Part shown: one piece after another, positions 25,654 through 35,447 of the stretch
Numbering within the stretch: position 1 is the first letter of the stretch
Layout: the number at the start of each line of letters is the position of its first letter
Source: Microbacterium sp. zg-Y1090
GTDB lineage: Bacteria; Actinomycetota; Actinomycetes; Actinomycetales; Microbacteriaceae
Direction of reading: 5' to 3'
NCBI RefSeq assembly: GCF_030246945.1
Contig: NZ_CP126742.1
Coordinates: 434,001 to 498,000 of the forward strand
DNA length: 64,000 bases
Translations under genes and position numbers: made by a program
The notes under the pieces: generated by a model
Seen by the model: only the letters and a program-made list of their open reading frames with translations
What the model was told of the DNA's origin: nothing
Databases searched by the model: none

Positions 25654-26541
25654 ATGACCATCACGTCCACGCACATGGAGGCCGAGCTTCGCTCGCAGCC
25701 GCAGACCTGGGCCCAGGCGGCCGAGATCGCACGGGAGACGACCGCCCTGCCGCCGGTGGGTGCGCGCGTCGCCGTGGTCGGCTGCGGCACGTCGTGGTTC
25801 ATCGCCCAGGCCTACGCCACCCTGCGCGAGCGCAGCGGCGCGGGCGTCACCGACGCCTTCGCGGCATCCGAGATGCCCGATCGCGACTACGACGCCGTCG
25901 TCGCGCTCACCCGTTCGGGAACCACGACGGAGGTGCTGCAGCTCGCGCGGCGCCTGCGCGGGCGCACCCCGCTCATCGGCGTGGTCGGCGACCCCACCTC
26001 CCCGCTCATGGACCTCGTGGACTCCGTGGTCACGCTGCCCTTCGCCGACGAGAAGTCGGTCGTGCAGACACGCTTCGCCACGACGGCGCTGGCCCTGTTC
26101 CGGGCATCGCTCGGAGAGGACCTCTCCGGCGCGATCGCCGACGCCGAGCGCGCGATCGACGAGGACCTCGACCCCGAGCTGGTCGACGCCGAGCAGTACA
26201 CCTTCATCGGCAGCGGCTGGTCGATCGGTCTCACGCACGAGGCTGCGCTCAAGATGCGCGAGGCCTCCCAGTCGTGGACCGAGTCCTACCCCGCCATGGA
26301 CTACCGTCACGGCCCGATCGCCATCGCGGCGCCCGGGCGCGTCACCTGGGCGTTCGGCGACATGCCCGACGGCCTCGCCGACGACGTGCGCCGCACCGGC
26401 GCACGCTTCGAGGACGCGGGCCTCGATCCCATGGCCGAGCTCGTGCGCGCGCAGCGCGTGGCCCTCGCGCGGGCGGTGGCGCGCGGCCTGAACCCCGATG
26501 AGCCGCGCAACCTCACGCGGTCGGTCATCCTCGACGCATGA
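25654..26541 (+). CDS. agaS: SIS-domain aldose-ketose isomerase/deaminase (AgaS-like)
   Basis: The product is 295 residues with two sugar-isomerase (SIS) domains: VAVVGCGTSWFIAQAYATLR with VALTRSGTTTEVLQLARRLR, then YTFIGSGWSIGLTHEAALKM and YPAMDYRHGPIAIA. This is the layout of AgaS and of the isomerase half of GlmS, without the glutaminase domain. In the galactosamine route AgaS deaminates and isomerises galactosamine-6-phosphate to tagatose-6-phosphate. I chose ATG 25654 (GGGAGAGG upstream) over GTG 25630. First gene of a five-gene operon linked by 4-base overlaps; the other genes support this assignment over GlcN-6-P use. Confidence 0.8.
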   Translation: MTITSTHMEAELRSQPQTWAQAAEIARETTALPPVGARVAVVGCGTSWFIAQAYATLRERSGAGVTDAFAASEMPDRDYDAVVALTRSGTTTEVLQLARRLRGRTPLIGVVGDPTSPLMDLVDSVVTLPFADEKSVVQTRFATTALALFRASLGEDLSGAIADAERAIDEDLDPELVDAEQYTFIGSGWSIGLTHEAALKMREASQSWTESYPAMDYRHGPIAIAAPGRVTWAFGDMPDGLADDVRRTGARFEDAGLDPMAELVRAQRVALARAVARGLNPDEPRNLTRSVILDA

Positions 26542-27482
26542 GTGCGCCGGTGATCGGCGACGGTCCGGTCGTCCTGTCGTTCGACGTCGGGGGGACGGCC
26601 ACCAAGTCCGCTCTGGTCGACGCGTCGGGCCGCATCGTCGACCTGCGCCGCACCCCCACGCCCCGCTCGGCCGGCGACCCGGCGGGGGCCATCGCCGGGC
26701 ACCTCGCCGGCCTCGCGGCGTCGTATCGTGCCGCCCACCGCGGGCTGGTGCCCGTGGCCGCCGGGGTGAGCGTCCCCGGGCTCGTGGACGAGGACGCCGG
26801 AGTGGCGGTGTTCTCCGGCAACCTCGGCTGGCGCGACGCCCCGATCCGGGAGCTCGCCGCACAGGCGCTCGGGATGCCGGTCGCCTTCGGTCACGACGTG
26901 CGCGCCGCCGGGCTGGCGGAGCACCGATGGGGCGCCGCGGCCGGCCATCGCGATGCGGTGGTGGTCGTCATCGGCACCGGGATCGCCTCGGCGATCCTCA
27001 TCGACGGGACGCCTCTGGTCGGCGGCGGCTTCGCCGGCGAGATCGGTCACGTCGTCGCGGACCCCGAGGGCGACCCGTGCCCCTGCGGCGGGGTCGGGTG
27101 CCTCGAGACGGTCGCCTCCGCCGGGGCGATCGCGCGGCGGTACGCCCGCGCCGCCGGGGCGCCGGTCGACGGTGCTCGGGAGGTGCTGCACGCGCTGCGG
27201 GCCGGTGACCCGCGGGCGCAGAAGGTGTGGGACGAGGCGGTGGAGGCCCTCGCGCGGGAGATCGTGCGGCAGATCACCGTGCTCGCGCCCGGCGTCGTGG
27301 TGATCGGCGGCGGGCTCGCCGAGGCGGGAGACGACCTGTTCCTGCCGCTGCGCGGGCGCGTCGCCGCACTGCTGACCTTCCAGCGGCGGTGCGAGATCGT
27401 GCGGGCCGGACTCGGAGAGGATGCCGGTCTCATCGGCACCGCGCTGCGCGCGCGCCTGCTGGCCGGGGAACGCGGCGCATGA
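26538..27482 (+). CDS. ROK-family sugar kinase
   Basis: The product is 314 residues, starting in the ATGA overlap with the previous gene. It has the phosphate-binding motif LSFDVGGTATKSALVD, the ROK signature region VVVVIGTGIASAILIDGTPL and the zinc-binding CPCGGVGCLE motif. It lacks a DNA-binding N-terminus, so it is a kinase, not a ROK repressor. In this operon it should phosphorylate galactosamine, GalNAc or a related hexosamine at C6, as AgaK-type kinases do; that is inference from position. Confidence 0.88.
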   Translation: MSAPVIGDGPVVLSFDVGGTATKSALVDASGRIVDLRRTPTPRSAGDPAGAIAGHLAGLAASYRAAHRGLVPVAAGVSVPGLVDEDAGVAVFSGNLGWRDAPIRELAAQALGMPVAFGHDVRAAGLAEHRWGAAAGHRDAVVVVIGTGIASAILIDGTPLVGGGFAGEIGHVVADPEGDPCPCGGVGCLETVASAGAIARRYARAAGAPVDGAREVLHALRAGDPRAQKVWDEAVEALAREIVRQITVLAPGVVVIGGGLAEAGDDLFLPLRGRVAALLTFQRRCEIVRAGLGEDAGLIGTALRARLLAGERGA

Positions 27483-28438
27483 TCCTGACTGTCACGCCCA
27501 ACCCCGCCCTCGACGGCACCTGGCACGTCGACGGTCTCGCCGCGGGGGAGTCCCACCGCGTCGCCACCGGCGCGCAGCGGGCCGGCGGCAAGGGCGTCAA
27601 CGTCGCACGGGTCCTCGCCGCCGCGGGCGACGAGGTGCTCGCGCTCATGACCGCCGGCGGTGCGAGCGGCCACGCCCTGGGCGACGACCTCCGCGCGGCA
27701 GGCATCGCGCATCGTCTGGTCCCGGTGGCTGCGCCCACGCGGCGCAGCATCGCCGTGGTCGACGACACCACGGGTGAGGCGACGCTGCTGAACGAGCGCG
27801 GTGCGGCGCTGTCGCCCGAGGAGGCCGCGGCCTTCCGGGACGAGGCGTGCAGCCTGGCGACGCGCGCGGCGGCGGTGGTCGTGTCGGGAAGTCTGCCGCC
27901 AGGGCTGGCTGCGGGCGATGTGGCCGCGATCGTGGCGGCGCCGGTCGCCTCGGGCATCGTCACCATCGCCGACGTGACCGGCGCGGCGCTGTGGGCAGCG
28001 GCCGAGGCCGGCGCGCACGTGCTCAAGCCCAACGCCGCCGAACTGCGTGAGACCACCGGCACCGACGACGTCATGGCCGGCGCGCAGGCGCTGCTGCAGT
28101 GCGGCGCGGGCCTGGTGGTGGTCTCCCTCGGCGCCGAGGGGATGCTGCTCGTGCGCCGCACCCACCCGAGCCGAGGACTGCGTGCGCGGCTCCCGCGCGT
28201 GCTGCAGGGAAACCCGACAGGGGCGGGGGATGCCGCCGTCGCCGCCCTCGCGCACCTGCTGGCGGCGCGGGGGACTGCCGAGGACCTGGGCGACGAGGAG
28301 CTGGCGCAGCTCGCGCGCACCGCCGTCGGCTGGTCGGCCTCGGCGGTGCTCATGCCGCTCGCCGGCGATCTCTCCTCCGAACGCGACGCCCTCACCGCCG
28401 CCGTGATCTTCGACACCGATTCCAGGAACCAGACATGA
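27479..28438 (+). CDS. PfkB-family sugar-phosphate kinase (tagatose-6-P or fructose-1-P kinase type)
   Basis: The product is 319 residues from ATG 27479, inside the stop of the ROK gene. It begins MILTVTPNPALDGTWHVDGL, the typical start of the 1-phosphofructokinase/LacC subgroup, and has RAGGKGVNVARVLAAAG and the C-terminal catalytic motif GNPTGAGDAAVAAL with the base Asp. With an AgaS-like enzyme before it and a class II aldolase after it, the best reading is tagatose-6-phosphate kinase, giving tagatose-1,6-bisphosphate. Confidence 0.88.
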   Translation: MILTVTPNPALDGTWHVDGLAAGESHRVATGAQRAGGKGVNVARVLAAAGDEVLALMTAGGASGHALGDDLRAAGIAHRLVPVAAPTRRSIAVVDDTTGEATLLNERGAALSPEEAAAFRDEACSLATRAAAVVVSGSLPPGLAAGDVAAIVAAPVASGIVTIADVTGAALWAAAEAGAHVLKPNAAELRETTGTDDVMAGAQALLQCGAGLVVVSLGAEGMLLVRRTHPSRGLRARLPRVLQGNPTGAGDAAVAALAHLLAARGTAEDLGDEELAQLARTAVGWSASAVLMPLAGDLSSERDALTAAVIFDTDSRNQT

Positions 28439-29283
28439 CTCTCACTTCCACCGCCGTCATCCTCGACGAGGCCCGCCGGGCGGGTACCGCCGCCGGAGCC
28501 TTCAACGTGATCCATCTGGAGACCGCCGAGGCGCTGGTGCGCGCCGCAGAGGAGACCGGTCTCCCGGTGATCCTGCAGCTCTCCGAGAACTGCCTGCGCT
28601 ACCACGGCGCCCTCGAGCCGCTCGCGCGCGCCACTCTCGAGATGGCGGCCGCCTCCCGCGCCGCCATCGCGGTGCACCTCGACCACGCCGAAGACCCCGA
28701 GCTGGCGCTGCGCGCGATCGAGCTCGGGTTCACGTCGGTGATGTACGACGGGGCGAAGCTGGACTTCGCGGAGAACGTCGCGACCACCCGCAGGGTCGTC
28801 GCCGCCGGAGACGCCGCGGGCGTGCTCGTCGAGGCGGAGCTCGGCGAGATCGGCGGCAAGGACGGTGCGCACGCACCGGGCGTGCGCACCGATCCCGACG
28901 AGGCGGCGACATTCGTGGCCGAGACGGGCGTCGGCGCGCTGGCGGTGGCGGTCGGCTCCTCACACGCGATGGCCGAGCGCACGGCGGTGCTCGACCTCGA
29001 GCTCATCGCGCGCCTGCGGGACGCCGTCCCGGTCCCGCTCGTGCTGCACGGATCGTCGGGCGTGCCCGACGACACGATCGTCGCCGGCATCGACGCCGGG
29101 CTGACGAAGATCAACGTCTCCACCCACCTGAACGCGTTCTTCACCCGCGCGGTGCGTGCGCACCTGGACGACCACCCCACCGTCGTAGACTCGCGCCGAT
29201 ACATCGACGCGGGGAGGTCCGCCGTGGTGACCGAGACCATGCGGCTGATGCAGCTGTTCGCTTCGCCGCGGAGCAACGGGTGA
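28435..29283 (+). CDS. Class II ketose-bisphosphate aldolase (tagatose-bisphosphate type)
   Basis: The product is 282 residues, starting in an ATGA overlap. Zinc-binding residues are visible in IAVHLDHAEDPEL and in VLHGSSGVPDD; TSVMYDGAKLDFAENVA and EAELGEIGGKDG are conserved class II segments. The length and these motifs fit GatY/KbaY-like aldolases, which split tagatose-1,6-bisphosphate to glyceraldehyde-3-phosphate and dihydroxyacetone phosphate. Fructose-bisphosphate specificity cannot be excluded from sequence. It completes the pathway encoded by the three upstream genes. Confidence 0.9.
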   Translation: MTLTSTAVILDEARRAGTAAGAFNVIHLETAEALVRAAEETGLPVILQLSENCLRYHGALEPLARATLEMAAASRAAIAVHLDHAEDPELALRAIELGFTSVMYDGAKLDFAENVATTRRVVAAGDAAGVLVEAELGEIGGKDGAHAPGVRTDPDEAATFVAETGVGALAVAVGSSHAMAERTAVLDLELIARLRDAVPVPLVLHGSSGVPDDTIVAGIDAGLTKINVSTHLNAFFTRAVRAHLDDHPTVVDSRRYIDAGRSAVVTETMRLMQLFASPRSNG

Positions 29284-30116
29284 ACCGAGCCGAAAGACTG
29301 AGCGCGGTGCTCGACCTGCTCGCCGAGTCGGGCAGGCTGCAGGTCGAGGAGATCGTTGAGCGCCTGGGCGTCTCGCCCGCCACCGCACGCCGGGACCTCG
29401 ACGCCCTCGCCGAGCAGCAGCTGCTCGGGCGCACCCGTGGGGGCGCGGTGTCGCACTCGGTCGCCTACGACCTGCCGTTGCGCTACAAGAACCAGCAGCG
29501 ACGCGAAGCCAAGCATGCGATCGCACGGACGGCCAGCGCGCTCGTCCCGCGCGGAGCGATCGTGGGGCTGTCGGGAGGGACCACGGCCACGGCGATCGCC
29601 GATGAGCTGATGACCCGGGGCGACGTCATGGAGCACGCCGAGGACCCCGGCCTGACCGTCGTCACCAATGCCGTCAACATCGCGGTGCAGCTCGCGATGC
29701 GGCCCCAGATCAAGACGGTGGTGGTGGGCGGCGTGCTGCACCCGCGCTCGTACGAGCTGGTCGGCCCGCACGCCGAGGAGACGCTCGGGCGGGTCAACCT
29801 CGACATCGCGTTCATCGGCGCGAACGCCCTGCACCCCGATCACGGAGCGACGACGCACGACGAGCGGGAGGCCGCCGTCAACGCGGCCATGGCGCGGCGG
29901 GCCGAGCGACCGGTGCTGGTCGTGGACTCCGCGAAGCTCGACAAGCGCGTCTTCGCCGTCATCGGCCCGGAGCGGCTGTTCCACACGGTCATCACCGATT
30001 CCGGCATCACCGACGAGCAGCGCACGCGCCTGGAGGACCGCGGCTACGACGTGATCGTGGCGGAGGACCCCGGCATCCCGTCCGCGCCGGACGGCGTCAC
30101 GGCCGCGCCGCGCTGA
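29280..30116 (+). CDS. DeoR/GlpR-family transcriptional regulator (AgaR-like)
   Basis: The product is 278 residues and starts with GTG 29280, overlapping the aldolase stop. The helix-turn-helix is RLSAVLDLLAESGRLQVEEI followed by VERLGVSPATARRDLDALAE. The effector domain has VGLSGGTTATAIADEL and VVTNAVNIAVQL, typical of DeoR-type sugar-phosphate sensors. As last gene of the operon it probably represses it through the phased ATCA sites near 25602, with a sugar phosphate as inducer. Its 3' end overlaps the convergent IclR gene by 20 bases. Confidence 0.92.
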   Translation: MNRAERLSAVLDLLAESGRLQVEEIVERLGVSPATARRDLDALAEQQLLGRTRGGAVSHSVAYDLPLRYKNQQRREAKHAIARTASALVPRGAIVGLSGGTTATAIADELMTRGDVMEHAEDPGLTVVTNAVNIAVQLAMRPQIKTVVVGGVLHPRSYELVGPHAEETLGRVNLDIAFIGANALHPDHGATTHDEREAAVNAAMARRAERPVLVVDSAKLDKRVFAVIGPERLFHTVITDSGITDEQRTRLEDRGYDVIVAEDPGIPSAPDGVTAAPR

Positions 30117-30837
30117 GCGGGCGTCCGCGGATGCGACGGGCGAGGTCGGCGGCCGCGGCCGAGACCTGAGCCACGATCGCCGCCACGGCCTGGTCGGACC
30201 GGCCGGAGTCGAACGTCACCGCGATGCTCGCCGCCGGCCACCCGGTGTGGTCGCGCACGGCCACGGCGACCGACGCCAGGCCGGGGGTGATCTCGCCGTC
30301 CTCGGTCGCGTGCCCCTGTGCGCGGACCTCCGCGAGCAGGCGGCTGAGGGCGGAGTACCTCGAGATGCGGTCGTCGGTGCGCTGGGCGAACGCGTTGCGG
30401 TCGGGGAAGAGGGCACGCACCTGTCCCTTGGGCAGCGTCGCCAGCAGCGCCCGCCCGCTGGCCGTGAGGTGACTGGGCAGGCGCACGCCGACGTCGGTGA
30501 CGAGGGAGGGCCGCCGCGGCGCCCGCTCCTCGATGAGGTAGATGACATCGCGTCCGTGCAGCACCGCGAGGTGGCCGCTCTCCCCGACGCGGTCGACGAG
30601 CGTGGCGAGGACCGGACCGCCCAGGCGGGTGAGCGGCTGCTGCCGGGCGAACCCCGAACTGATCTCGAACGCCGCCAGGCCGATGCCGTAGCGCCGTTCC
30701 TCGGGGAAGTGCAGCGCGAACCCGTGTTCCTCGAGCACCCCGAGCAGCCGGTACACCGTCGAACGGGGCAGCGAGAGGGATGCCGCGATGCTCGCCGCGG
30801 TCACCGGTCCACGCTGCGCCGCGAGATGCTGCAGCAC
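30097..30837 (-). CDS. IclR-family regulator of the hut operon
   Basis: From GTG 30837 the product is 246 residues. The winged helix-turn-helix reads TAASIAASLSLPRSTVYRLL and the effector domain has SGHLAVLHGRDVIYLIEE, LPSHLTASGRALLAT and ATEDGEITPGLASVAVAVRD, all IclR-like. The GTG start removes the front of helix 1; codons upstream (RQTLAV) fit the family and continue in frame to two ATC codons at 30886-30888 and 30883-30885, which follow GGAAGGA. No ATG, GTG or TTG lies between there and the upstream stop at 30913. The true start may therefore be ATC. It is divergent from hutH with a palindrome between, so it likely controls histidine use. Confidence 0.88.
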   Translation of the reverse strand: MLQHLAAQRGPVTAASIAASLSLPRSTVYRLLGVLEEHGFALHFPEERRYGIGLAAFEISSGFARQQPLTRLGGPVLATLVDRVGESGHLAVLHGRDVIYLIEERAPRRPSLVTDVGVRLPSHLTASGRALLATLPKGQVRALFPDRNAFAQRTDDRISRYSALSRLLAEVRAQGHATEDGEITPGLASVAVAVRDHTGWPAASIAVTFDSGRSDQAVAAIVAQVSAAAADLARRIRGRPLSAARP

Positions 30838-30909
30838 CGCGAGGGTCTGTCGGGCGGCGGGAGCCGTGGGCGTGGTGGCGGCGATGATCGTGTCCTTCCC
30901 GGCACCACT

Positions 30910-30925
30910 GTCTCACGGGTGAGAC
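30910..30925. promoter_or_regulatory. Probable IclR operator (GTCTCAC-GG-GTGAGAC)
   Basis: A perfect inverted repeat with 7-bp arms and a 2-base centre lies midway between the divergent IclR and hutH genes. Confidence 0.7.
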
Positions 30926-30961
30926 GGATTCTGCGATTGCGCATCCCGGGGGAGCCGAGCG

Positions 30962-32539
30962 ATGCCGTGGGATGTGAACATGAAGCCCGTCGCCTCGCGC
31001 CCCGCCCCCGTCGTCGTCGGGACCGGCCCCGTCACCGTCGACGAGGTGGTCGCCGTCGCGCGTCACGGCGCCCCGATCGTCGTCTCCGACGAGGCCATCG
31101 CCGCCGTCCGCGCCGGACGCGAGACGATCGACCGGCTCGTGGCCGACCCGCAGCCGCACTACGGCATCTCGACCGGTTTCGGCGCCCTCGCCACCACGTT
31201 CATCCCCACCGCCGACCGCACCCGCCTGCAGCAGAGCCTGGTGCGCTCGCACGCCGCGGGATCCGGCGCGGAGGTGGAGCGCGAGACCGTCCGGGCGCTC
31301 ATGCTGCTGCGGCTGTCGACCCTGCTCACCGGCCGCACGGGCGTGCGGCCGATCACGGCCGAGACCTATGCCGCCGTGCTGGACGCGGGGATCACCCCCG
31401 TGGTGCACGAGTACGGATCGCTGGGGTGCTCGGGAGACCTCGCCCCGCTCGCGCACTGCGCGCTCGCCGTCATGGGCGAGGGGACGGTGCGCGACGCGTC
31501 CGGCCGGCTGCAGCCGGCCGCCGAGGCGCTCGCCGCCGCCGGCATCACCCCCGTCGTGCTCGCCGAGAAGGAGGGGCTGGCGCTCATCAACGGCACCGAC
31601 GGGATGCTCGGCATGCTCGCCCTCGCCATCGACGACCTCCGCCTGCTGCTGAGCACCGCCGACATCACCGCGGCGATGAGCGTGGAGGCGCTGCTCGGCA
31701 CCGACGCGGCGTTCGCCGACGATCTCCAGGCGCTGCGGCCCCAGGACGGGCAGCGCCTCGCCGCAGCGAACATGCGCCGCATGCTCGCCGACTCGCCGAT
31801 CGTGGCCAGTCATCGTGGCCCGGAGTGCACCCGCGTGCAGGACGCGTACTCGCTGCGCTGCGCCCCGCAGGTGCACGGTGCGGCGCGCGACACCCTCGAC
31901 CACGCCGCACAGGTGGCCGAACGTGAGCTGGCCGCCGCCGTGGACAACCCGGTGGTCACCGCCGACGGGCGCGTGGAGTCCAACGGGAACTTCCACGGCG
32001 CGCCGGTCGGCTACGTGCTGGACTTCCTCGCCATCGCGGTCGCCGACGTCGCCAGCATGTCGGAGCGCCGCACCGACCGGATGCTGGATCCGGCCCGCAG
32101 CCATGGACTCCCCGCCTTCCTCGCGCACGACGCGGGCGTCGACTCCGGGCTCATGATCGCCCAGTACACCGCTGCGGGAATCGTCTCCGAGCTGAAGCGC
32201 CTCGCCGTGCCGGCGTCCGTGGACTCGATCCCCTCATCGGCCATGCAGGAGGATCACGTGTCGATGGGGTGGGCGGCGGCGCGCAAGCTGCGCACCGCCG
32301 TCGACGGGCTCACGCGGGTGCTCGCGATCGAGGCCATGACCGCTGCGCGCGCCCTCGACCTGCGTGCCCCGCTGACGCCCGCCCCGGCCACCGGCGCCGT
32401 GGTCGCGCACCTGCGCACCGGCATCCCCGGTCCCGGTCCCGACCGTCATCTGTCTCCCGAGATCGAGCAGGCCGTCGCCGCGGTGCGCTCGGGCTCGCTG
32501 CGCGACGCCGCCCTGGCCCGCACCCTCGAACTCCACTGA
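30962..32539 (+). CDS. hutH: Histidine ammonia-lyase
   Basis: The product is 525 residues. It has [14 protein letters not shown], the cofactor-forming segment [32 protein letters not shown] and [20 protein letters not shown], all conserved in histidine ammonia-lyase. The MIO triad reads Cys-Ser-Gly (156-158) in place of the textbook Ala-Ser-Gly; I believe this also occurs in other actinobacterial HutH. It deaminates histidine to urocanate. ATG 30962 follows GGGGGAG; ATG 30980 is an alternative. First gene of the five-gene hut operon. Confidence 0.95.
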   Translation: MPWDVNMKPVASRPAPVVVGTGPVTVDEVVAVARHGAPIVVSDEAIAAVRAGRETIDRLVADPQPHYGISTGFGALATTFIPTADRTRLQQSLVRSHAAGSGAEVERETVRALMLLRLSTLLTGRTGVRPITAETYAAVLDAGITPVVHEYGSLGCSGDLAPLAHCALAVMGEGTVRDASGRLQPAAEALAAAGITPVVLAEKEGLALINGTDGMLGMLALAIDDLRLLLSTADITAAMSVEALLGTDAAFADDLQALRPQDGQRLAAANMRRMLADSPIVASHRGPECTRVQDAYSLRCAPQVHGAARDTLDHAAQVAERELAAAVDNPVVTADGRVESNGNFHGAPVGYVLDFLAIAVADVASMSERRTDRMLDPARSHGLPAFLAHDAGVDSGLMIAQYTAAGIVSELKRLAVPASVDSIPSSAMQEDHVSMGWAAARKLRTAVDGLTRVLAIEAMTAARALDLRAPLTPAPATGAVVAHLRTGIPGPGPDRHLSPEIEQAVAAVRSGSLRDAALARTLELH

Positions 32540-32568
32540 CGCTCCACCCGCCCCCGGAAGGAACCCCC

Positions 32569-34230
32569 GTGACCGACCACCAGCCCCGTCCTGTCCGCGC
32601 CGCCCGCGGCACCGCCCTCACCGCGAAGGGATGGCAGACCGAAGCGGCGCTGCGCATGCTGATGAACAACCTCGACCCCGAGGTCGCCGAGCGACCCGAT
32701 GATCTCGTCGTGTACGGCGGCACCGGCCGGGCGGCGCGCAGCTGGGCGGCGTTCGACGCGATCGTGCGCACCCTCGAGACGCTCGAGGACGATGAGACCC
32801 TGCTGGTGCAGTCGGGCAAGCCCGTGGGGGTCTTCCGCACGCACGAGTGGGCGCCGCGGGTGCTGATCGCCAACTCGAACCTCGTGGGCGACTGGGCGAC
32901 CTGGCCGGAATTCCGCCGGCTCGAGGCCGAGGGGCTCACGATGTACGGGCAGATGACCGCCGGATCGTGGATCTACATCGGAACGCAGGGCATCCTGCAG
33001 GGAACGTACGAGACCTTCGCGGCCGTCGCGGACAAGCGCTTCGGGGGGACCCTCGCCGGCACTCTCACCCTCACCGGCGGCGCCGGGGGCATGGGCGGCG
33101 CGCAGCCGCTGGCCGTCACGATGAACGACGGCGTCGTGCTCATCGTGGATGTCGACCCTGCGCGCCTGCAGCGCCGCGTCGACCACGGCTACCTCGACGA
33201 GATGACCGACGACCTCGAGGAGGCGCTGCGCCGGGTGCTGGCAGCCAAGGCCGAGCGCCGCCCGCTGTCGGTCGGCCTCGTCGGCAACGCCGCGACCGTG
33301 TTCCCGCAGCTGGTGCAGCGGGGCGTGCCGGTGGACATCGTCACCGATCAGACGTCCGCCCACGATCCCCTCAGCTACCTGCCCGAGGGTGTGCCGCTGG
33401 GCGAGTGGCACGAGCGGGCGGCGACGGACCCGGAAGCGTTCACCGAGGCATCCCGCCGGTCGATGGCCGCGCAGGTGCAGGCGATGGTGGATTTCCAGGA
33501 TGCCGGTGCCGAGGTGTTCGACTACGGCAACTCGATCCGCGCCGAAGCGCAGCTGGGCGGGTGCGAGCGGGCGTTCGAGTTCCCCGGTTTCGTCCCCGCC
33601 TACATCCGCCCGCTGTTCGCCGAGGGCAAGGGGCCTTTCCGCTGGGCGGCGCTGTCGGGGGATCCCGCCGACATCGCCGCGACCGACCGGGCGATCCTGG
33701 AGCTGTTCCCCCACGATGAGAAGCTGCGGCGGTGGATCACCCGCGCCGGTGAGAAGGTGCACTTCGAGGGCCTCCCCGCCCGCATCTGCTGGCTCGGCTA
33801 CAAGGAGCGCCACCTGGCGGGCCTGAGGTTCAACGAGATGGTGGCCTCCGGTGAGCTGAGCGCCCCGATCGTGATCGGCCGGGATCACCTGGATTCCGGC
33901 TCGGTCGCGTCGCCCTATCGTGAGACCGAGGCGATGAAGGACGGCTCCGACGCCATCGCCGACTGGCCCCTGCTCAACGCCCTGCTCAACACCGCGTCGG
34001 GCGCGACGTGGGTGTCGCTGCACCACGGCGGCGGCGTCGGCATCGGCCGGTCGATCCACGCCGGTCAGGTGGTGGTCGCCGACGGCACGGCGCTGGCCGC
34101 GCAGAAGATCGAGCGCGTGCTCGTCAACGACCCCGGCACCGGCGTCATGCGTCATGTGGATGCCGGCTACGAGCGTGCCATCGAGGTCGCCGCCGAGCGG
34201 GGCCTGCGCGTGCCGATGGCCGAGCGATGA
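32569..34230 (+). CDS. hutU: Urocanate hydratase
   Basis: The product is 553 residues, the normal length for the family, from GTG 32569 with GGAAGGA upstream. It contains [40 protein letters not shown], the NAD-binding glycine-rich [40 protein letters not shown] and [13 protein letters not shown]. It converts urocanate to 4-imidazolone-5-propionate. It overlaps the next gene by 4 bases. Confidence 0.96.
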   Translation: MTDHQPRPVRAARGTALTAKGWQTEAALRMLMNNLDPEVAERPDDLVVYGGTGRAARSWAAFDAIVRTLETLEDDETLLVQSGKPVGVFRTHEWAPRVLIANSNLVGDWATWPEFRRLEAEGLTMYGQMTAGSWIYIGTQGILQGTYETFAAVADKRFGGTLAGTLTLTGGAGGMGGAQPLAVTMNDGVVLIVDVDPARLQRRVDHGYLDEMTDDLEEALRRVLAAKAERRPLSVGLVGNAATVFPQLVQRGVPVDIVTDQTSAHDPLSYLPEGVPLGEWHERAATDPEAFTEASRRSMAAQVQAMVDFQDAGAEVFDYGNSIRAEAQLGGCERAFEFPGFVPAYIRPLFAEGKGPFRWAALSGDPADIAATDRAILELFPHDEKLRRWITRAGEKVHFEGLPARICWLGYKERHLAGLRFNEMVASGELSAPIVIGRDHLDSGSVASPYRETEAMKDGSDAIADWPLLNALLNTASGATWVSLHHGGGVGIGRSIHAGQVVVADGTALAAQKIERVLVNDPGTGVMRHVDAGYERAIEVAAERGLRVPMAER

Positions 34231-35447
34231 CGCCCACCGTCGCGGTCACCGCCGGTCGCCTCACAGGGCTGCACGAGATCGTCGACGTCGGGCGGGATTC
34301 CCGTCGCGGCGGCTACTCGCGGCATGTCTTTCAGCCGGCCGAGCTCGAGCTGCGGGCGTGGTTCGCCGAGCGGGCCGGTCGCCTGGGGCTGCACGTCGAA
34401 ACCGACCGCAACGGCAACATGTGGGCGTGGTGGGGGGAGCCGGGACCCGATGCGGTGGTGCTCGGGAGCCACCTCGACTCGGTGCCGGGAGGCGGGGAGT
34501 TCGACGGCCCGCTCGGTGTGGTCAGCGCCCTCGACGCGATCGCGCTGCTGCGCGCCGACGGCTTCGCGCCGTCGCGGCCCTGCGCCGTGGTCGTCTTCGC
34601 GGAGGAGGAGGGATCGCGCTTCGGCGTCGCGTGCCTCGGCTCGCGGCTGATGACGGGAGCGATCGCCCCCGATCGCGCCGGCGCCCTCGTCGATGCCGAC
34701 GGCATCGCGTTCGCCGACGCCGCGGCGGCCCACGGCATCCCGCCCCGCCACCTCGGCCGCGACGACGCCGCGCTCGGGCGCATCGGACTGTTCCTGGAGC
34801 TGCATGTCGAGCAGGGCCGCGGACTGATCGACCTCGACGCGCCCCTCGCCGTCGCCTCGAGCATCCTCGCCCACGGCCGGTGGCGCATCGACGTCGCGGG
34901 CGAGGGCAACCATGCCGGCGTGACCCGCATGGCCGACCGCCGCGACCCCATGGTCGCCGCCGCCCGCGGCATCATCGCGGTGCGCGCCGCTGCCGCCGCG
35001 CGCGGGGACGCCAGGGCGACGGTGGGGCGCATCTCCGCCGTGCCGGGCGGGACCAACGTGATCCCGTCGGTCGTCACCGCCTGGCTCGACGCCCGCAGCG
35101 CCGGCGACGACGACACCCGTGAGCTCGTGGCCGACATCGCCGCGCGGGTGACCGCGGAGGCCGCGGACGAGGGCTGCACCGCCACCGTCACCGAGGAGTC
35201 GTGGAGCGGCGCGGTGCAGTTCGACCCCGTCCTGCGCGAGGCGCTGGCTTCGCGCCTGGGCGGCATCCCCGCGCTGCCCACGGGTGCCGGGCACGATGCG
35301 GGGGTGCTGGCCGCGCACGTCCCGACGGCCATGCTGTTCGTCCGCAACCCCAGCGGGGTGTCGCATTCGCCCGAGGAGCACGCCACCCTCGACGACACCG
35401 TCGCGGGCGTGGTCGCGCTCGAGCAGGTGCTGCGAGGCCTGCTGTGA
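34227..35447 (+). CDS. M20-family amidohydrolase (allantoate/N-carbamoyl amino acid type), probable HutG substitute
   Basis: The product is 406 residues. Metal ligands are visible in [42 protein letters not shown] and the late [10 protein letters not shown]. The dimerisation lid lies between ([19 protein letters not shown]). This is the allantoate amidohydrolase/N-carbamoyl-L-amino acid hydrolase subgroup of M20. No ureide-metabolism genes are nearby. It sits between hutU and hutF, coupled to both by 4-base overlaps, in an operon that makes N-formylglutamate but has no HutG. The best inference is that it deformylates N-formylglutamate to glutamate. I recall an alternative-form deformylase of this type in subsystem annotations. 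Confidence 0.82.
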   Translation: MTPTVAVTAGRLTGLHEIVDVGRDSRRGGYSRHVFQPAELELRAWFAERAGRLGLHVETDRNGNMWAWWGEPGPDAVVLGSHLDSVPGGGEFDGPLGVVSALDAIALLRADGFAPSRPCAVVVFAEEEGSRFGVACLGSRLMTGAIAPDRAGALVDADGIAFADAAAAHGIPPRHLGRDDAALGRIGLFLELHVEQGRGLIDLDAPLAVASSILAHGRWRIDVAGEGNHAGVTRMADRRDPMVAAARGIIAVRAAAAARGDARATVGRISAVPGGTNVIPSVVTAWLDARSAGDDDTRELVADIAARVTAEAADEGCTATVTEESWSGAVQFDPVLREALASRLGGIPALPTGAGHDAGVLAAHVPTAMLFVRNPSGVSHSPEEHATLDDTVAGVVALEQVLRGLL

